Shown here piece by piece: positions 19,239-28,439 of a stretch of 64,000 nt of DNA. This DNA comes from Flammeovirgaceae bacterium SG7u.111. Lineage in GTDB: Bacteria; Bacteroidota; Bacteroidia; Cytophagales; Flammeovirgaceae. A program made the translations under genes and the position numbers. Under the pieces are notes generated by a model that searched no databases, was not told the origin of the DNA, and worked only from the letters and a program-made list of their open reading frames with translations. The DNA lies in NCBI GenBank assembly GCA_034044135.1, contig CP139021.1, positions 6,486,001 through 6,550,000 of the forward strand, written 5' to 3'. Within the stretch, counting starts at the first letter, position 1. Every line of letters begins with the position of its first letter.

Positions 19239-20546
19239 ATGAAAAGACTATTCGTATTACTACCCAGTTTATTATTTTTTTTCGCCTTAAATGCACAAAA
19301 CTACCCTTATAGAAGCAATGTCCTTTGGGTCACCACTCCTGACCATACCGATTGGCTTTACAAAGTAAATGAAGAGGCTAAAGTGACCGTATCGCTTTAT
19401 GAATACGGCATGTTGCTAGAAGATGGAATGCAAATTAGCTATAGCGTTGGCCCAGAGTTGATGCCCTCCGATAAAACCGGAGCGGTTGTGATCAAAAAAG
19501 GAAAAGCCGTTATTTCTATGGGGACTTCATCCAAGCCAGGCTTTAGAGACCTAAAGCTCAGCGTGACTCGGGATGGAAAAGAATACAAGCACCACATAAA
19601 AGTAGGCTTCGAGCCAGAGAAACTTAAGCCCTACACTCAATTCCCCAACGACTTTGATAGTTTTTGGGAAGAAGCCAAGGAAGAAGCTGCCAACTGCCCA
19701 ATGGTGGTAGAGAAGGAATTCATTCCCAAATATTCAAATGATAAAATCGACTGCTACCTAATAAAACTCCAAGCCTACAAAAAGAACCAATTCGTTTATG
19801 GCTACCTCACGCTCCCCAAAAGAGCGGGAAAATATCCTATAGTTTTTGCACCTCCAGGAGCTGGCATTAAGCCAATGAGCTTGAAGCACCTTTTCTATGC
19901 GGAAAGTGGAATAATCCGTTTCGATATGGAAATTCATGGAATCCGACCTGATTTGGACAGGGAAAGATATAACGAAATCAGCCGTGCTTTTGGCAACAGG
20001 AACAATAGCTATTTGGTGAATGGGCTGGATAATAAAGACAACTATTACATGAAAAAAGTGTATCTCTCTTGCGTGCGCGCCTTGGACTTTTTGACCTCCT
20101 TGCCTGAGTGGGATGGCAAAAACCTGATTGCCCAAGGGGGAAGCCAAGGAGGAGCTTTGGCACTAATCACCACTGGGCTGGACTCACGAATCACCGCTTG
20201 CGCTGCCAACCACCCTGCGCTCAGCGATATGGCAGGTTACAAAGCCGGTCGGGCTGGAGGTTACCCTCACCTTTTCACCAAGTTTGATGGAATGGATACG
20301 GCTGAAAAACTCAACACGCTAGCTTACTACGATGTGGTCAACTTTGCAAAACTGATAAAAGTACCCACCTTCATGACCTGGGGCTACAACGACGATACCT
20401 GCCCTCCTACCACAAGCTATATTGTCTACAATATCTTGGACACAGAAAAAGAAGCACTGATCACCCCTGTGAACGAACACTGGGTTTCCACCGAAACTCG
20501 CCATGTAATTTTGAATTGGATAAAGAAGGGGTTGAAGGTGAAATAA
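19239..20546 (+). CDS. Acetylxylan esterase family protein (CE7-like)
   Basis: A 435 aa secreted alpha/beta hydrolase. The signal peptide is LFVLLPSLLFFFALNAQ. An N-terminal strand-rich domain (about 20-130) precedes the CE7/AXE1 fold: PPGAGIKPMS forms the oxyanion region, GGSQGGALA near residue 305 holds the nucleophile Ser, WGYNDDTCPP near 388 the acid Asp, and NEHWVSTETR near 418 the His. The family removes acetyl groups from xylo-oligosaccharides or antibiotics such as cephalosporins. It has no polysaccharide locus beside it, so the substrate is open. The ATG at 19239 puts the signal peptide at the start. Confidence 0.88.
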   Translation: MKRLFVLLPSLLFFFALNAQNYPYRSNVLWVTTPDHTDWLYKVNEEAKVTVSLYEYGMLLEDGMQISYSVGPELMPSDKTGAVVIKKGKAVISMGTSSKPGFRDLKLSVTRDGKEYKHHIKVGFEPEKLKPYTQFPNDFDSFWEEAKEEAANCPMVVEKEFIPKYSNDKIDCYLIKLQAYKKNQFVYGYLTLPKRAGKYPIVFAPPGAGIKPMSLKHLFYAESGIIRFDMEIHGIRPDLDRERYNEISRAFGNRNNSYLVNGLDNKDNYYMKKVYLSCVRALDFLTSLPEWDGKNLIAQGGSQGGALALITTGLDSRITACAANHPALSDMAGYKAGRAGGYPHLFTKFDGMDTAEKLNTLAYYDVVNFAKLIKVPTFMTWGYNDDTCPPTTSYIVYNILDTEKEALITPVNEHWVSTETRHVILNWIKKGLKVK

Positions 20547-20562
20547 TAAAAGTATAATCAAA

Positions 20563-21042
20563 ATGATGTTGAAACCCCTTATCATTCTAATAACTCTACT
20601 TTCTGCGGCTTACACAAGCTTCTGTCAGAATCGAGATGATACACAAATTGATACTATCCATGTACTGAACAATGATGGTGAATAGAATAGGTTTTGGAAA
20701 TATAAAAATGAAGCCGGAATCCTTCAAAGGAGTGGGTTTGATCCAGATCCTGAAAGTTGGGATGATGAATATAGAATTGAACTCTCGCTCATTATCCCTA
20801 ACTGGTCATCTATCGAGTTGAATAGGAAATATGATGTATCAAATATTTTATCTCCAATCTCAGAATGCCAAAAAGAAGGATATGGGATAAGTTACACATT
20901 AACTTCCCCCACTGGTTTTATCACCATAATCAATACAACAAAGAATCATCTAACCGTTGACCTTGATTTACATATGCCTTCAACTGACAATAAGATTCTT
21001 ATTATATATAAGGGTATAAGAACTTTTAAAAGAGACTTCTAA
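20563..21042 (+). pseudogene. Small secreted protein gene with an in-frame stop
   Basis: From the ATG at 20563 the frame encodes a signal peptide (LIILITLLSAAYTSFCQ), then DDTQIDTIHVLNNDGE, then a TAG at 20683-20685. The same frame continues without another stop, reading NRFWKYKNEAGILQR and ending KGIRTFKRDF at 21042. The full product would be about 159 aa. The uninterrupted continuation shows that the TAG is a nonsense change (or sequencing error), not a natural end. I do not recognise the family. A second copy of its last residues lies at 22008-22079. Confidence 0.72.
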
Positions 21043-21105
21043 AAAGTTCTTTATTGAATAACATAAATGTGCCATTAAACAGCTTTAGATCACTCAAAAA
21101 ATACA

Positions 21106-21882
21106 ATGAAATCAAAATACCACTTTATCTATCTTTCAATAATCTTAATTCTTTCCACCCTTCTGTTAAAAGAATATTGGATGTATTTTCAGGTAGAAAA
21201 GAATATTGAAGAAGCAGGAAATTTATTCTTCCCTGAAAAAAGCACATTGACCGATGAACAGCTTATAGGTTTATATGAAAACGTTAAAGCTGATATTGAA
21301 GAAATCAAATCACCTTTTAAAAACTGTTTCAATGTAGAGCATGTATCAATACTCAATGAAGATGTCTCATTATCAATATTTTCAAAATCTTTAATCGAAA
21401 ACCCAGAATTATTCCATAACACTCCAAATTTCAATCTTGGTATGTTAGGTATTGAAGAAAATATTCAAATAAATGTAATTGATGATAGCCTCGTAATCTC
21501 AACAAATGATTCTACTCTTATTTCTACAATTGATTGGAGAGTTGAATTTTACTATAATGAGCTCATTGAGGAGTTTTCAAATTTTCTTCTAGATCAAAAA
21601 ATATCGATAGACAAAATTATTGAACAGCTTAATAGAAGTAACTTATATGCTGTCAAGTCTCTGCCTATAGCTAATTCTAACGAGCTCCTTCTTTTCTATA
21701 TAGGCGACGATAATGGTAATCATTTTATTTTTATGGAAAACTATCAAATTATAGCTCAAGACTTTCCTCCAGAAGAAGATATAGCAATTGAACAAACATT
21801 TTATCAGATCCATGTTATTAACAATAAGGCATTTTTAACCCCTACTGGAGCCGAAGCTAGTATTATTAAGTTAAATGAGTAA
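21106..21882 (+). CDS. Membrane-anchored protein of unknown function
   Basis: A 258 aa protein with an N-terminal hydrophobic segment (FIYLSIILILSTLLLKEYWM, residues 7-26) that should anchor it in the membrane with the remainder outside the cytoplasm. The mature part is acidic and Leu/Ile-rich, with alternating strand-like pieces (INVIDDSLVIST, LLLFYIGDDNGNHFIFME) and no cysteines apart from one near residue 72. The DNA is more AT-rich than its neighbours. I do not recognise it. It follows the broken secreted-protein gene by 63 bases and may belong to the same set. Confidence 0.62.
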   Translation: MKSKYHFIYLSIILILSTLLLKEYWMYFQVEKNIEEAGNLFFPEKSTLTDEQLIGLYENVKADIEEIKSPFKNCFNVEHVSILNEDVSLSIFSKSLIENPELFHNTPNFNLGMLGIEENIQINVIDDSLVISTNDSTLISTIDWRVEFYYNELIEEFSNFLLDQKISIDKIIEQLNRSNLYAVKSLPIANSNELLLFYIGDDNGNHFIFMENYQIIAQDFPPEEDIAIEQTFYQIHVINNKAFLTPTGAEASIIKLNE

Positions 21883-22007
21883 AACCGATAGTTTGGTAGT
21901 CGCAACAAAGAAGGAGTTTGAAGCGTAGATTGCCATTTTTTTTACATTCAATCATTTTAAAAATGATTCTATTCAAATCCCTTCTAAGTAAGCTTTTAAA
22001 GCAAAAT

Positions 22008-22079
22008 ACAACACCACTACTAAAAATAAGGCTCTTCTTCATTCACAAAGGCACAAGAACTTTTAAAAGAGATTTTTAA
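22008..22079 (+). pseudogene. 3'-end remnant paralogous to the broken gene at 20563
   Basis: This short frame reads KIRLFFIHKGTRTFKRDF then stop. The end of the broken gene at 20563-21042 reads KILIIYKGIRTFKRDF then stop. The identical last seven residues and the nearly identical DNA (AGAACTTTTAAAAGAGA) show a duplicated, mostly deleted paralogue. Upstream of it back to 21883 I see no intact gene. Confidence 0.6.
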
Positions 22080-22151
22080 GAACCCACCCCTCCTCCAAAC
22101 CGTATATATCACCAATTAGCACTTTATTTTTTTTACTTAAAACACAAACAA

Positions 22152-22412
22152 ATGGGGTTTGCAGGAGATGGCTTTAACAGAAGTCGCCAAAATAGGGACT
22201 TATTGAGGGACAAAGTGGACAAGTATTTTAAAAGGGCAAGCCCGAAGAACAAAAGTACTGGCAAGTTGAAAGTCAAACCAACTGACCCTAAAAAAATACG
22301 AGAAATAACAGAAAACATTCAAAAACAAGAAAGAGCAGCAGTTATAAAAATCCTATCTACTTTGGCTGTTATAGTGATATACTTCTTCGTGATACAAAAG
22401 TTTCTTAGTTGA
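22152..22412 (+). CDS. Small protein with C-terminal membrane helix
   Basis: An 86 aa protein. The first 60 residues are very basic (MGFAGDGFNRSRQNRDLLRD and later STGKLKVKPTDPKKIREI) and the last 20 form one membrane helix (ILSTLAVIVIYFFVIQKFL). The layout is tail-anchored with the basic part in the cytoplasm. It resembles short conserved proteins of Bacteroidota with no known role. It stands alone between two AT-rich gaps. Confidence 0.6.
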   Translation: MGFAGDGFNRSRQNRDLLRDKVDKYFKRASPKNKSTGKLKVKPTDPKKIREITENIQKQERAAVIKILSTLAVIVIYFFVIQKFLS

Positions 22413-22587
22413 CAATCGTATAAAACTAGTCCGCAAATTCCTTTTCAGAAATATTCCCACACCCTAGAAGTAGAACACACTCCTTGTCAACACTCAGCCT
22501 CTTGAAAAGAAGAAAGAAAACAAGCAATACGATCAAAAAGAAACTGTTTTACCATCAAGTTAAACAGACTTTAGCACATCATAACCA

Positions 22588-23127
22588 ATGAAGAAACCTC
22601 TATTTTTTTTAGCAGTTACAGGTTGGGTATTAGGGCTCACGGTTCATTTGCTTTCCGTCGCAAATATCGATCTTACGGAAAAAGCCCCCTATGTCTGGCT
22701 ATTGCATATTGGAATTTTTGCCGTTTGGCTGCCAGCTGTCCTCGAGCTGCGAAACAACAAAGAATTCAAAAAATACAGAGACGAGGCTACGAACGACAGC
22801 ATGAACCCGGTTGCCTTCTACAAACTTATTTTTAGCAAAACCCCTACTTGGTTTGCCATACTTGCCTTAGGTGGATTTGCCTATGCCATGATAAACTTTA
22901 TGCTGTTCATAACCTCCCAAGCCGGTGTTCCAGACATTCAGGAGGGGCAGTATGTATTGCATAATCATGGCGAAATCCTCAGAACGATCACCGAACAAGA
23001 GTACCACCACTACAAGGCAAATGAGGTGAGAGGCTTTTCGGGGCATTGGATGGCTTTTTATGGAATGGCCGCAGCTATTTTGTTCCCTTTCAAAAAGAGA
23101 GGGAATACATCTTCACAAAATAAGTAG
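22588..23127 (+). CDS. Multi-pass membrane protein of unknown function
   Basis: A 179 aa protein with about four hydrophobic helices (near residues 5-25, 35-52, 88-110 and 152-168). A loop between helices three and four is rich in His (HNHGEILRTITEQEYHHYKA), which might bind metal or heme, but this is only a suggestion. The C-terminus ends KKRGNTSSQNK. The last seven residues, stop codon and following bases recur at 37171-37200 next to the DinB gene. I do not recognise the family. Confidence 0.66.
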   Translation: MKKPLFFLAVTGWVLGLTVHLLSVANIDLTEKAPYVWLLHIGIFAVWLPAVLELRNNKEFKKYRDEATNDSMNPVAFYKLIFSKTPTWFAILALGGFAYAMINFMLFITSQAGVPDIQEGQYVLHNHGEILRTITEQEYHHYKANEVRGFSGHWMAFYGMAAAILFPFKKRGNTSSQNK

Positions 23128-23137
23128 AAAAAGCTTA

Positions 23138-23194
23138 TTACACCTCTTCAGGATTTTCTACCAAAGCCCTGCTCTCACTCAGCACCTTACAAAC
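23138..23194 (-). pseudogene. C-terminal remnant of a DinB-like gene
   Basis: On the minus strand this reads VCKVLSESRALVENPEEV then stop. It resembles the end of the intact DinB protein at 37202-37783 (FQMLSEYEESAKKPEVV then stop). It lies in the same convergent position 10 bases past an NTSSQNK-ending frame, as at the second locus. The remainder of the gene is gone. Confidence 0.55.
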
Positions 23195-23243
23195 AGATTG
23201 TTTTTATCTTTGCACAACCGCTTAATTCAAGAAATTGTAGACA

Positions 23244-24116
23244 ATGATGAAGTATATCAAGTTCAACAAGACGCTTTGTGGAGTAGACTTTCTTTTGAAT
23301 GTAATTGAGATAAGAGAAGAAAAGGCGAATAAGATTCCTAAAATGGTTCATGCAGCGGACTTTTTCCAAATTATATTTGTGAGAAATGGAAAAGGAACTC
23401 TTATGCTAAACAACCAACGGATTACTTCTGTTAAAGGATCGATCTTGTTTATTTCCCAACATCAAAAACATCAATGGATTAGTAATGAGGAACACTTTCA
23501 CATCCAAGTGCTCGTATTCCAAGAAGATTTTTTGAATGAATACTTCTCCGATAAATACTTCACTTTTCGCCTACTATATTTTTATCAAACCCAATTCTCG
23601 TTACGTCTACAACTGGTAGAACCTTTATTTGATGGGCTATTAACCAAATTGAATGAAATAAAGGCAGAACTTTGTAATACTAAAAGTGATAGTGTCCATC
23701 TCATCAGGTCTGTCTTATATTATGTGCTTATCCTACTAAATAGAGAATATGCTAAGAGCAATAATATAAAAACAGCTATTGCACTAAACAACATAGCTTA
23801 TCAATTCAGAAAATTAGTGGAAGAGCATATTTGTGCCAAACAAAGAATTGAAGACTATACAGAACTAATGAAAATTAGCCGAATCTCTTTGAACAAGGCT
23901 GTAAAAGAACAGTTTAATGTAACAGCCTCAGATTTTATAAAAGCCCGGCTACTACAGGAAGTAAAGGCTCTATTGATTTTTAGTAATTTATCGATAGCCG
24001 AAATTGCCAATAAGCTCCATTTTTCCGAACCGAACCATCTTACTCGGTTCTTTAAGACTAGGGAGGGCCAAAACCCTACTCAATTTAAAATAGATTATCA
24101 AAATGGTAGCCATTGA
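23244..24116 (+). CDS. AraC family transcriptional regulator
   Basis: A 290 aa regulator with an N-terminal cupin-type sensor (HAADFFQIIFVRNGKGTLML, then FISQHQKHQWIS) that probably binds a small ligand, and a C-terminal AraC domain (about 190-285). The two helix-turn-helix units are LMKISRISLNKAVKEQF and SIAEIANKLHFSEPNHLTRF, followed by the closing GQNPTQFK. It sits 67 bases upstream of an MBL-fold hydrolase gene on the same strand, which may be its target. Confidence 0.9.
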   Translation: MMKYIKFNKTLCGVDFLLNVIEIREEKANKIPKMVHAADFFQIIFVRNGKGTLMLNNQRITSVKGSILFISQHQKHQWISNEEHFHIQVLVFQEDFLNEYFSDKYFTFRLLYFYQTQFSLRLQLVEPLFDGLLTKLNEIKAELCNTKSDSVHLIRSVLYYVLILLNREYAKSNNIKTAIALNNIAYQFRKLVEEHICAKQRIEDYTELMKISRISLNKAVKEQFNVTASDFIKARLLQEVKALLIFSNLSIAEIANKLHFSEPNHLTRFFKTREGQNPTQFKIDYQNGSH

Positions 24117-24183
24117 CCCAACTTTGGTAGCACCCAACACTGTCAAAAGCCTCTATTTTGCATAAAACAAAACACGATTAATT

Positions 24184-24939
24184 ATGCAAAACATAGAAAT
24201 CCAACTCATCAGAAATGCTACACTCAAAGTAACATATGCAGGGGAAACCTTTTTAGTAGACCCCATGCTTTCTTCCCCAAAAAGCTTTCGATCTTTTGTC
24301 AAGCCCGAGGAAAACCTGAATCCCACGGTAGATCTACCATTTCCTACTGAGAAAATAACCCAAGGAATAACAGCGATATTATTGACACATTCTCATCCCG
24401 ACCATTTTGATCCTGCCGCAATGGAAGCCTTGCCTAAAGACCTTCCTTTTTATATGCAACCACCGGATTTAGCATTGGTGAAAAATGCCTCTTTCACTAA
24501 AGTAGAAACCATACATACATCAACAATATTTGAGGGTATTACCATTACTCGTACCGGTGGAAAACACGGGCCTAAAGAAATTTTAGAACAGCTTGGTCAA
24601 GTTTCCGGCTTTGTGCTGCAAGCGATAAATCACCCCACTATCTATATCGTTGGCGATTGTCTGTGGGATGATGAGATAGAAAACAACATTAAAACTTATC
24701 AACCTGATATTATCATCACCAACTCTGGTGGAGCAGTTTTTATGGGAAAATACAGGATTTTGATGGATGAGAAAGAGACGATAAAAGTAGCCAAAACAGC
24801 ACCTAAAGCAAATATAATCGCCGTGCATCTCGAATCATTAGATCATTGCCAGACCACCAGAGAAGTACTCCGCACAAAAGCAGCAAAAAAAACATTGAAT
24901 ATTCTTGTGCCTGAAGATGGGGAAGTGATAAAAATGTAA
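24184..24939 (+). CDS. MBL-fold metallo-hydrolase (UPF0173-like)
   Basis: A 251 aa member of the metallo-beta-lactamase superfamily. The metal site LLTHSHPDHFDP near residue 66 gives the HxHxDH pattern, TRTGGKHGPKEI near 123 and IVGDCLWDD near 156 add further ligands, and AVHLESLDHC near 218 closes the site. The N-terminus (IEIQLIRNATLKVTYAGETF) is typical of the compact cytoplasmic forms related to UlaG. No signal peptide is present. The physiological substrate is unknown. It follows an AraC regulator and ends before a convergent hairpin. Confidence 0.84.
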   Translation: MQNIEIQLIRNATLKVTYAGETFLVDPMLSSPKSFRSFVKPEENLNPTVDLPFPTEKITQGITAILLTHSHPDHFDPAAMEALPKDLPFYMQPPDLALVKNASFTKVETIHTSTIFEGITITRTGGKHGPKEILEQLGQVSGFVLQAINHPTIYIVGDCLWDDEIENNIKTYQPDIIITNSGGAVFMGKYRILMDEKETIKVAKTAPKANIIAVHLESLDHCQTTREVLRTKAAKKTLNILVPEDGEVIKM

Positions 24940-24948
24940 TACTATATT

Positions 24949-24983
24949 AAGCTTTGGCTAAAACTATTATGTTAGCCAAAGCT
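24949..24983. terminator. Hairpin between convergent genes
   Basis: An 11-bp stem AGCTTTGGCTA / TAGCCAAAGCT (24950-24960 with 24973-24983) and a 12-base loop lie between the end of the MBL gene (24939) and the end of the GH32 gene (25005). The tails are A/T-rich on each side, so it could serve both strands, though the T runs are weak. Confidence 0.55.
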
Positions 24984-25004
24984 CAAAAAATACTTTCCAG
25001 TAGG

Positions 25005-26582
25005 CTACTCCACTTTTTCCCAAATAGAATTCACTTCATTATAGGAAAATCCGTTTATTTTCACTTCGCTATCGGCTTTAAAAGATACTTGGGTATATGG
25101 ACTTTCGGGAAAGATCAATTCTGTAAAAACATACCTCCCATCGTTGATAAAGATCTCCACCGAAGCAGCATCTATAAATACTTCAATATTTTGCAACTCG
25201 AAACCTTCTTTCAAGTCTAGCTGGTGTATATCAGCAAAAGCAGGATGAAAATCTACTAGCCCAGATTGGCTTCTATCGGTGATCAACTGCTGCGAATCCA
25301 GGTCTACGATCAACTTGAAGCGTTCCTTTTCATTTCCCATTATCATTTCTAGGCGGCGAGCATCACCCATGCTTGCATTAAAAAAGAAATGCGCGGTTTC
25401 TGCCAACTCCAACCCATCTACCGTGTCTATTCCTGCAAATTCAAAATCTTCAATTAATTGAGCAGACCGCATGATATTGCCCAGTTCTTTCACAGGTTTT
25501 TGAAGTAAGTAATTATCAACTGTAAGGTTGAGTGTCCTAGGAATGGTCATCGCACTTCGCCAGTCGTAGGTGGGAACAATGTTGGCATATTGCCAGTTTG
25601 ATAGCCAGCCTAAAAATAGCCGCCTTCCATCTTCCTCGGGGATATCCGACCAAGTTACGCCGGCATAATTATCCGCACCGTAATCTATCCAGCGAATAAC
25701 GGTATCGGCAGGAGTAAAAGTTTTGCCATCAAAGTCTCCCACAAAATATTGGGTAGCCGAACCGCCTTGTGGGCCGCCCGGGTTTATGCTCAGGAAGGTC
25801 ACCCATTTTTCATTTCCCTCGCTATCGACCATAGGGAACATATCGGGACATTCCCACACGCCACCGTGAGCACCAATGTTGTTTCCAAAATCGCTTTCCA
25901 ACGTCCAATTCTTCAGGTCAGGGGAAGAATAAAAACTAATATGATCTTTCACCGCCAAAGTCATGATCCATTTCTGCTGAGGCTCGTACCACCTTACTTT
26001 TGGATCTCTAAAATCCCAAATACCCGGGTTTTTTAACACAGGATTTCCTTCGTATTTGGCCCAGCTTCGCCCTTTATCGGTTGAATAAGCAATGCCCTGC
26101 GTCTGGTGCTCAACAACACCGGCTTTTTCTTTTTCCATGTCATGATAGGTAAAAATAGCCACCAACGGAGGATTGGTTTCTGTCCCAAAACCTGAGGTGT
26201 TTTTCCAGTCGACTACGGCAGATCCAGAGAAGATCATCCCAAGGTCATCGGGGTAAAGCGCAATGGGCAAATTCTCCCAGTTTACCATATCGGGGCTCAC
26301 TACATGCCCCCAGTGCATCGGTCCCCATACATTGCTGTCGGGATAATGCTGATAAAAAAGATGGTATTCCCCTTCGTAATACACCATGCCATTAGGATCG
26401 TTCATCCACTGCTGGGGAGGGGAAAAATGGTATTGTGGACGGTATTGTTGTTGGTAATTAGGAGCTTCGGCTACGAGTTGCCCTTTCGACTCCGTATCTG
26501 TTTGCTGTGTTTCGCAACTGAGCAGCGAAATGCCCAAAAGCATAATAAGGAGACAAATACTTGAATGGTTTTCAGTTTTCAT
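25005..26582 (-). CDS. GH32 fructan hydrolase lipoprotein (levanase/inulinase-like)
   Basis: A 525 aa lipoprotein; the leader ends in ISLLSCETQ near residue 23, so it should sit at the cell surface or in the periplasm. The GH32 propeller has the nucleophile motif WMNDPNGMVYYEGEYHLFYQ near residue 60, the transition-state site FRDPKV near 190 and the acid/base WECPDMFP near 242. A C-terminal beta-sandwich (about 380-520) ends in EVFIDAASVEIFINDG. It cleaves beta-fructosyl linkages; exo or endo action and beta-2,1 or 2,6 preference cannot be told by eye. It is the last gene of the fructan PUL, separated from SusD by a hairpin. Confidence 0.93.
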   Translation of the reverse strand: MKTENHSSICLLIMLLGISLLSCETQQTDTESKGQLVAEAPNYQQQYRPQYHFSPPQQWMNDPNGMVYYEGEYHLFYQHYPDSNVWGPMHWGHVVSPDMVNWENLPIALYPDDLGMIFSGSAVVDWKNTSGFGTETNPPLVAIFTYHDMEKEKAGVVEHQTQGIAYSTDKGRSWAKYEGNPVLKNPGIWDFRDPKVRWYEPQQKWIMTLAVKDHISFYSSPDLKNWTLESDFGNNIGAHGGVWECPDMFPMVDSEGNEKWVTFLSINPGGPQGGSATQYFVGDFDGKTFTPADTVIRWIDYGADNYAGVTWSDIPEEDGRRLFLGWLSNWQYANIVPTYDWRSAMTIPRTLNLTVDNYLLQKPVKELGNIMRSAQLIEDFEFAGIDTVDGLELAETAHFFFNASMGDARRLEMIMGNEKERFKLIVDLDSQQLITDRSQSGLVDFHPAFADIHQLDLKEGFELQNIEVFIDAASVEIFINDGRYVFTELIFPESPYTQVSFKADSEVKINGFSYNEVNSIWEKVE

Positions 26583-26613
26583 ATCGTCATTCTTTTATAA
26601 AAAAAGTACTTAA

Positions 26614-26644
26614 AAATAGCCCAGTACAAGATAATGGGCTATTT
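26614..26644 (-). terminator. Stem-loop between SusD and GH32 genes
   Basis: Read on the minus strand, AAATAGCCCA / TGGGCTATTT (10 bp, 11-base loop) is followed by TTAAGTACTTTTTTT. It lies just past the SusD stop and before the GH32 start in one operon. It probably lets most transcripts end after SusCD and lowers GH32 expression, or protects the upstream mRNA from 3' decay. Confidence 0.7.
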
Positions 26645-26650
26645 GGTCAG

Positions 26651-28384
26651 TTAATAATTAGGGTTTTGTTCATATAACCCTTTTGTAAGGTCGATTTCTC
26701 TTTGAGGAATTGGGAAATATTCATCCCTACCTTTCGTAAAACTAGCTTGAGAAAGATATGCCCTACGTTTTTTTTCCACTTCAAGATAACCATTTAGCGT
26801 TTCGGCCGCAATTCCCCACCTTACCAAATCGAAAAACCTTGGGCTCTCCATCGCAAACTCTAACCTCCGTTCCCATTGTAAAGCAATTCTGGCATTTTCT
26901 TGTGTCCAATTGATATTCACCCCGTCTTCATACTCCGAAATACGGTAATTTGATGGGTTGCTACCATCAGCATATTTCAGCCTTTCGGTACTTTGCTGCG
27001 CCCTAGCCCTTACTTGGTTGATAAGCGGCAACGCTTCACTATGTCTTCCGAGTTCGATCAAAGCTTCGGCTTTCCAAAGCAACACGTCCGCAAAGCGTAT
27101 GATATCAATATTGACCGAACTTCCATAAAATGGCCCTACTTTACTAAAACACGGGCAATCTGATGCCTGCTGTTCTTTCATGTTCCCAAATCCGCCATAC
27201 AATGCTGGCACTCTTTCCCAGCTATGGTCATACAAAACATCTGGTTGGTATTTGAAAGGATGACCTTGGATACCTACCGTATGGTCTAGGCGTGGATCAA
27301 CACCATTCGTCATGAAATCTTCCGGCTCAACCATTGACTCTTCGTTGAATGTATCGAACATCGGTATTCCATTATCATCTGTTTTAAATGCATTGACCAT
27401 GTTTTGACTAGGGATATGAAACCAGCAGCAGCCGTATTGTGGCGCCAAACTGTAATTCAAACTCGTTGACATACTTAAACGCCCGATGTCAGTACCGTCA
27501 TCAATAGAATATTGAATGGCATAAATTGACTCAGGACCATTGTCATATCCTACTAGAAAATTCTCGGCAAAATCAGGCTGGAGAGTGTACTTACCTGAGT
27601 TGATTACATCATTAGTCAACCTCACTACTTCATTCAATCGTGAAGCATTGATCCCTATTACAGTATGAGATTCGTCTTGTTCGTACGCTTGGTATAACCT
27701 CACCTTAGCCAAATAAGCTTTCGCTGCCAGTTGATTTGCCCGACCAACTTCTGACTGTGTTTCTGGAAGGTTATCCACTGCAAATTGGAAGTCTTCGGCT
27801 ATTTTATCCCAAAGTTGATCATTAGTATATTCTGTATTGGAAACCAGCGCTCTCTCATCATCTGAAATAGTCTCTTCAATATAAGAGATTTTTTTGAAAA
27901 GCATTTTTAACATAAAATGGCTGTGCCCTCTCAAAAAACGCATTTCTCCTTGGCGAACAACCTTTTTTGAGAAGTCATTGTCAGAAACCTCATTTAAAAC
28001 TGACAAGGCATAATTGGCTCTTGAAATAGCTTTGTAAAAATTTTCCCAAGTAGTTGGCGCCAAAATTGGGTCAGACTGAGAGGCTTGTGTCAGGTTATAT
28101 TGTTCGTACTGGTTAAGTACCCCAACATCATCAACACTGCCCCCTCCTTTATAAGCATCGTCGGAACGAACACTTCCATACATCCACATGCTGGTGATAG
28201 AGCCATTCCAAAAGTCATTGCCCGTACTTGCATAGGCTGCAGTTACCAAACCATCAATATTTTCAGGGGTAGAAACATCACTTGACGTAAGCGAGCCTTT
28301 TGGCTGAAAATCAAGATGTTTCTCACAAGAAGTCACAAACAAAAAGCTTAAAGTTATGAGCGAGGAATATATATATGTTTTCAT
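26651..28384 (-). CDS. susD: SusD/RagB-type fructan-binding lipoprotein
   Basis: A 577 aa SusD-family surface lipoprotein. The leader ends in LFVTSCEKHLDFQPKGS, giving lipidation at Cys near residue 20. The TPR-containing fold shows FLRGHSHFMLKMLF near 150 and the C-terminal block RRLEFAMESPRFFDLVRWGI near 510, then EYFPIPQREIDL. It caps the SusC channel next to it and captures oligosaccharide, here most likely fructan given the GH32, fructokinase and fructose sensor neighbours. The gap to the SusC stop is 55 bases. The symbol denotes the family, not a proven orthologue. Confidence 0.92.
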   Translation of the reverse strand: MKTYIYSSLITLSFLFVTSCEKHLDFQPKGSLTSSDVSTPENIDGLVTAAYASTGNDFWNGSITSMWMYGSVRSDDAYKGGGSVDDVGVLNQYEQYNLTQASQSDPILAPTTWENFYKAISRANYALSVLNEVSDNDFSKKVVRQGEMRFLRGHSHFMLKMLFKKISYIEETISDDERALVSNTEYTNDQLWDKIAEDFQFAVDNLPETQSEVGRANQLAAKAYLAKVRLYQAYEQDESHTVIGINASRLNEVVRLTNDVINSGKYTLQPDFAENFLVGYDNGPESIYAIQYSIDDGTDIGRLSMSTSLNYSLAPQYGCCWFHIPSQNMVNAFKTDDNGIPMFDTFNEESMVEPEDFMTNGVDPRLDHTVGIQGHPFKYQPDVLYDHSWERVPALYGGFGNMKEQQASDCPCFSKVGPFYGSSVNIDIIRFADVLLWKAEALIELGRHSEALPLINQVRARAQQSTERLKYADGSNPSNYRISEYEDGVNINWTQENARIALQWERRLEFAMESPRFFDLVRWGIAAETLNGYLEVEKKRRAYLSQASFTKGRDEYFPIPQREIDLTKGLYEQNPNY

Positions 28385-28439
28385 TATTATTTCTTTTTGA
28401 AATTAAACATCGGGGTGTTTGATCGGGAATGAAACTAGA

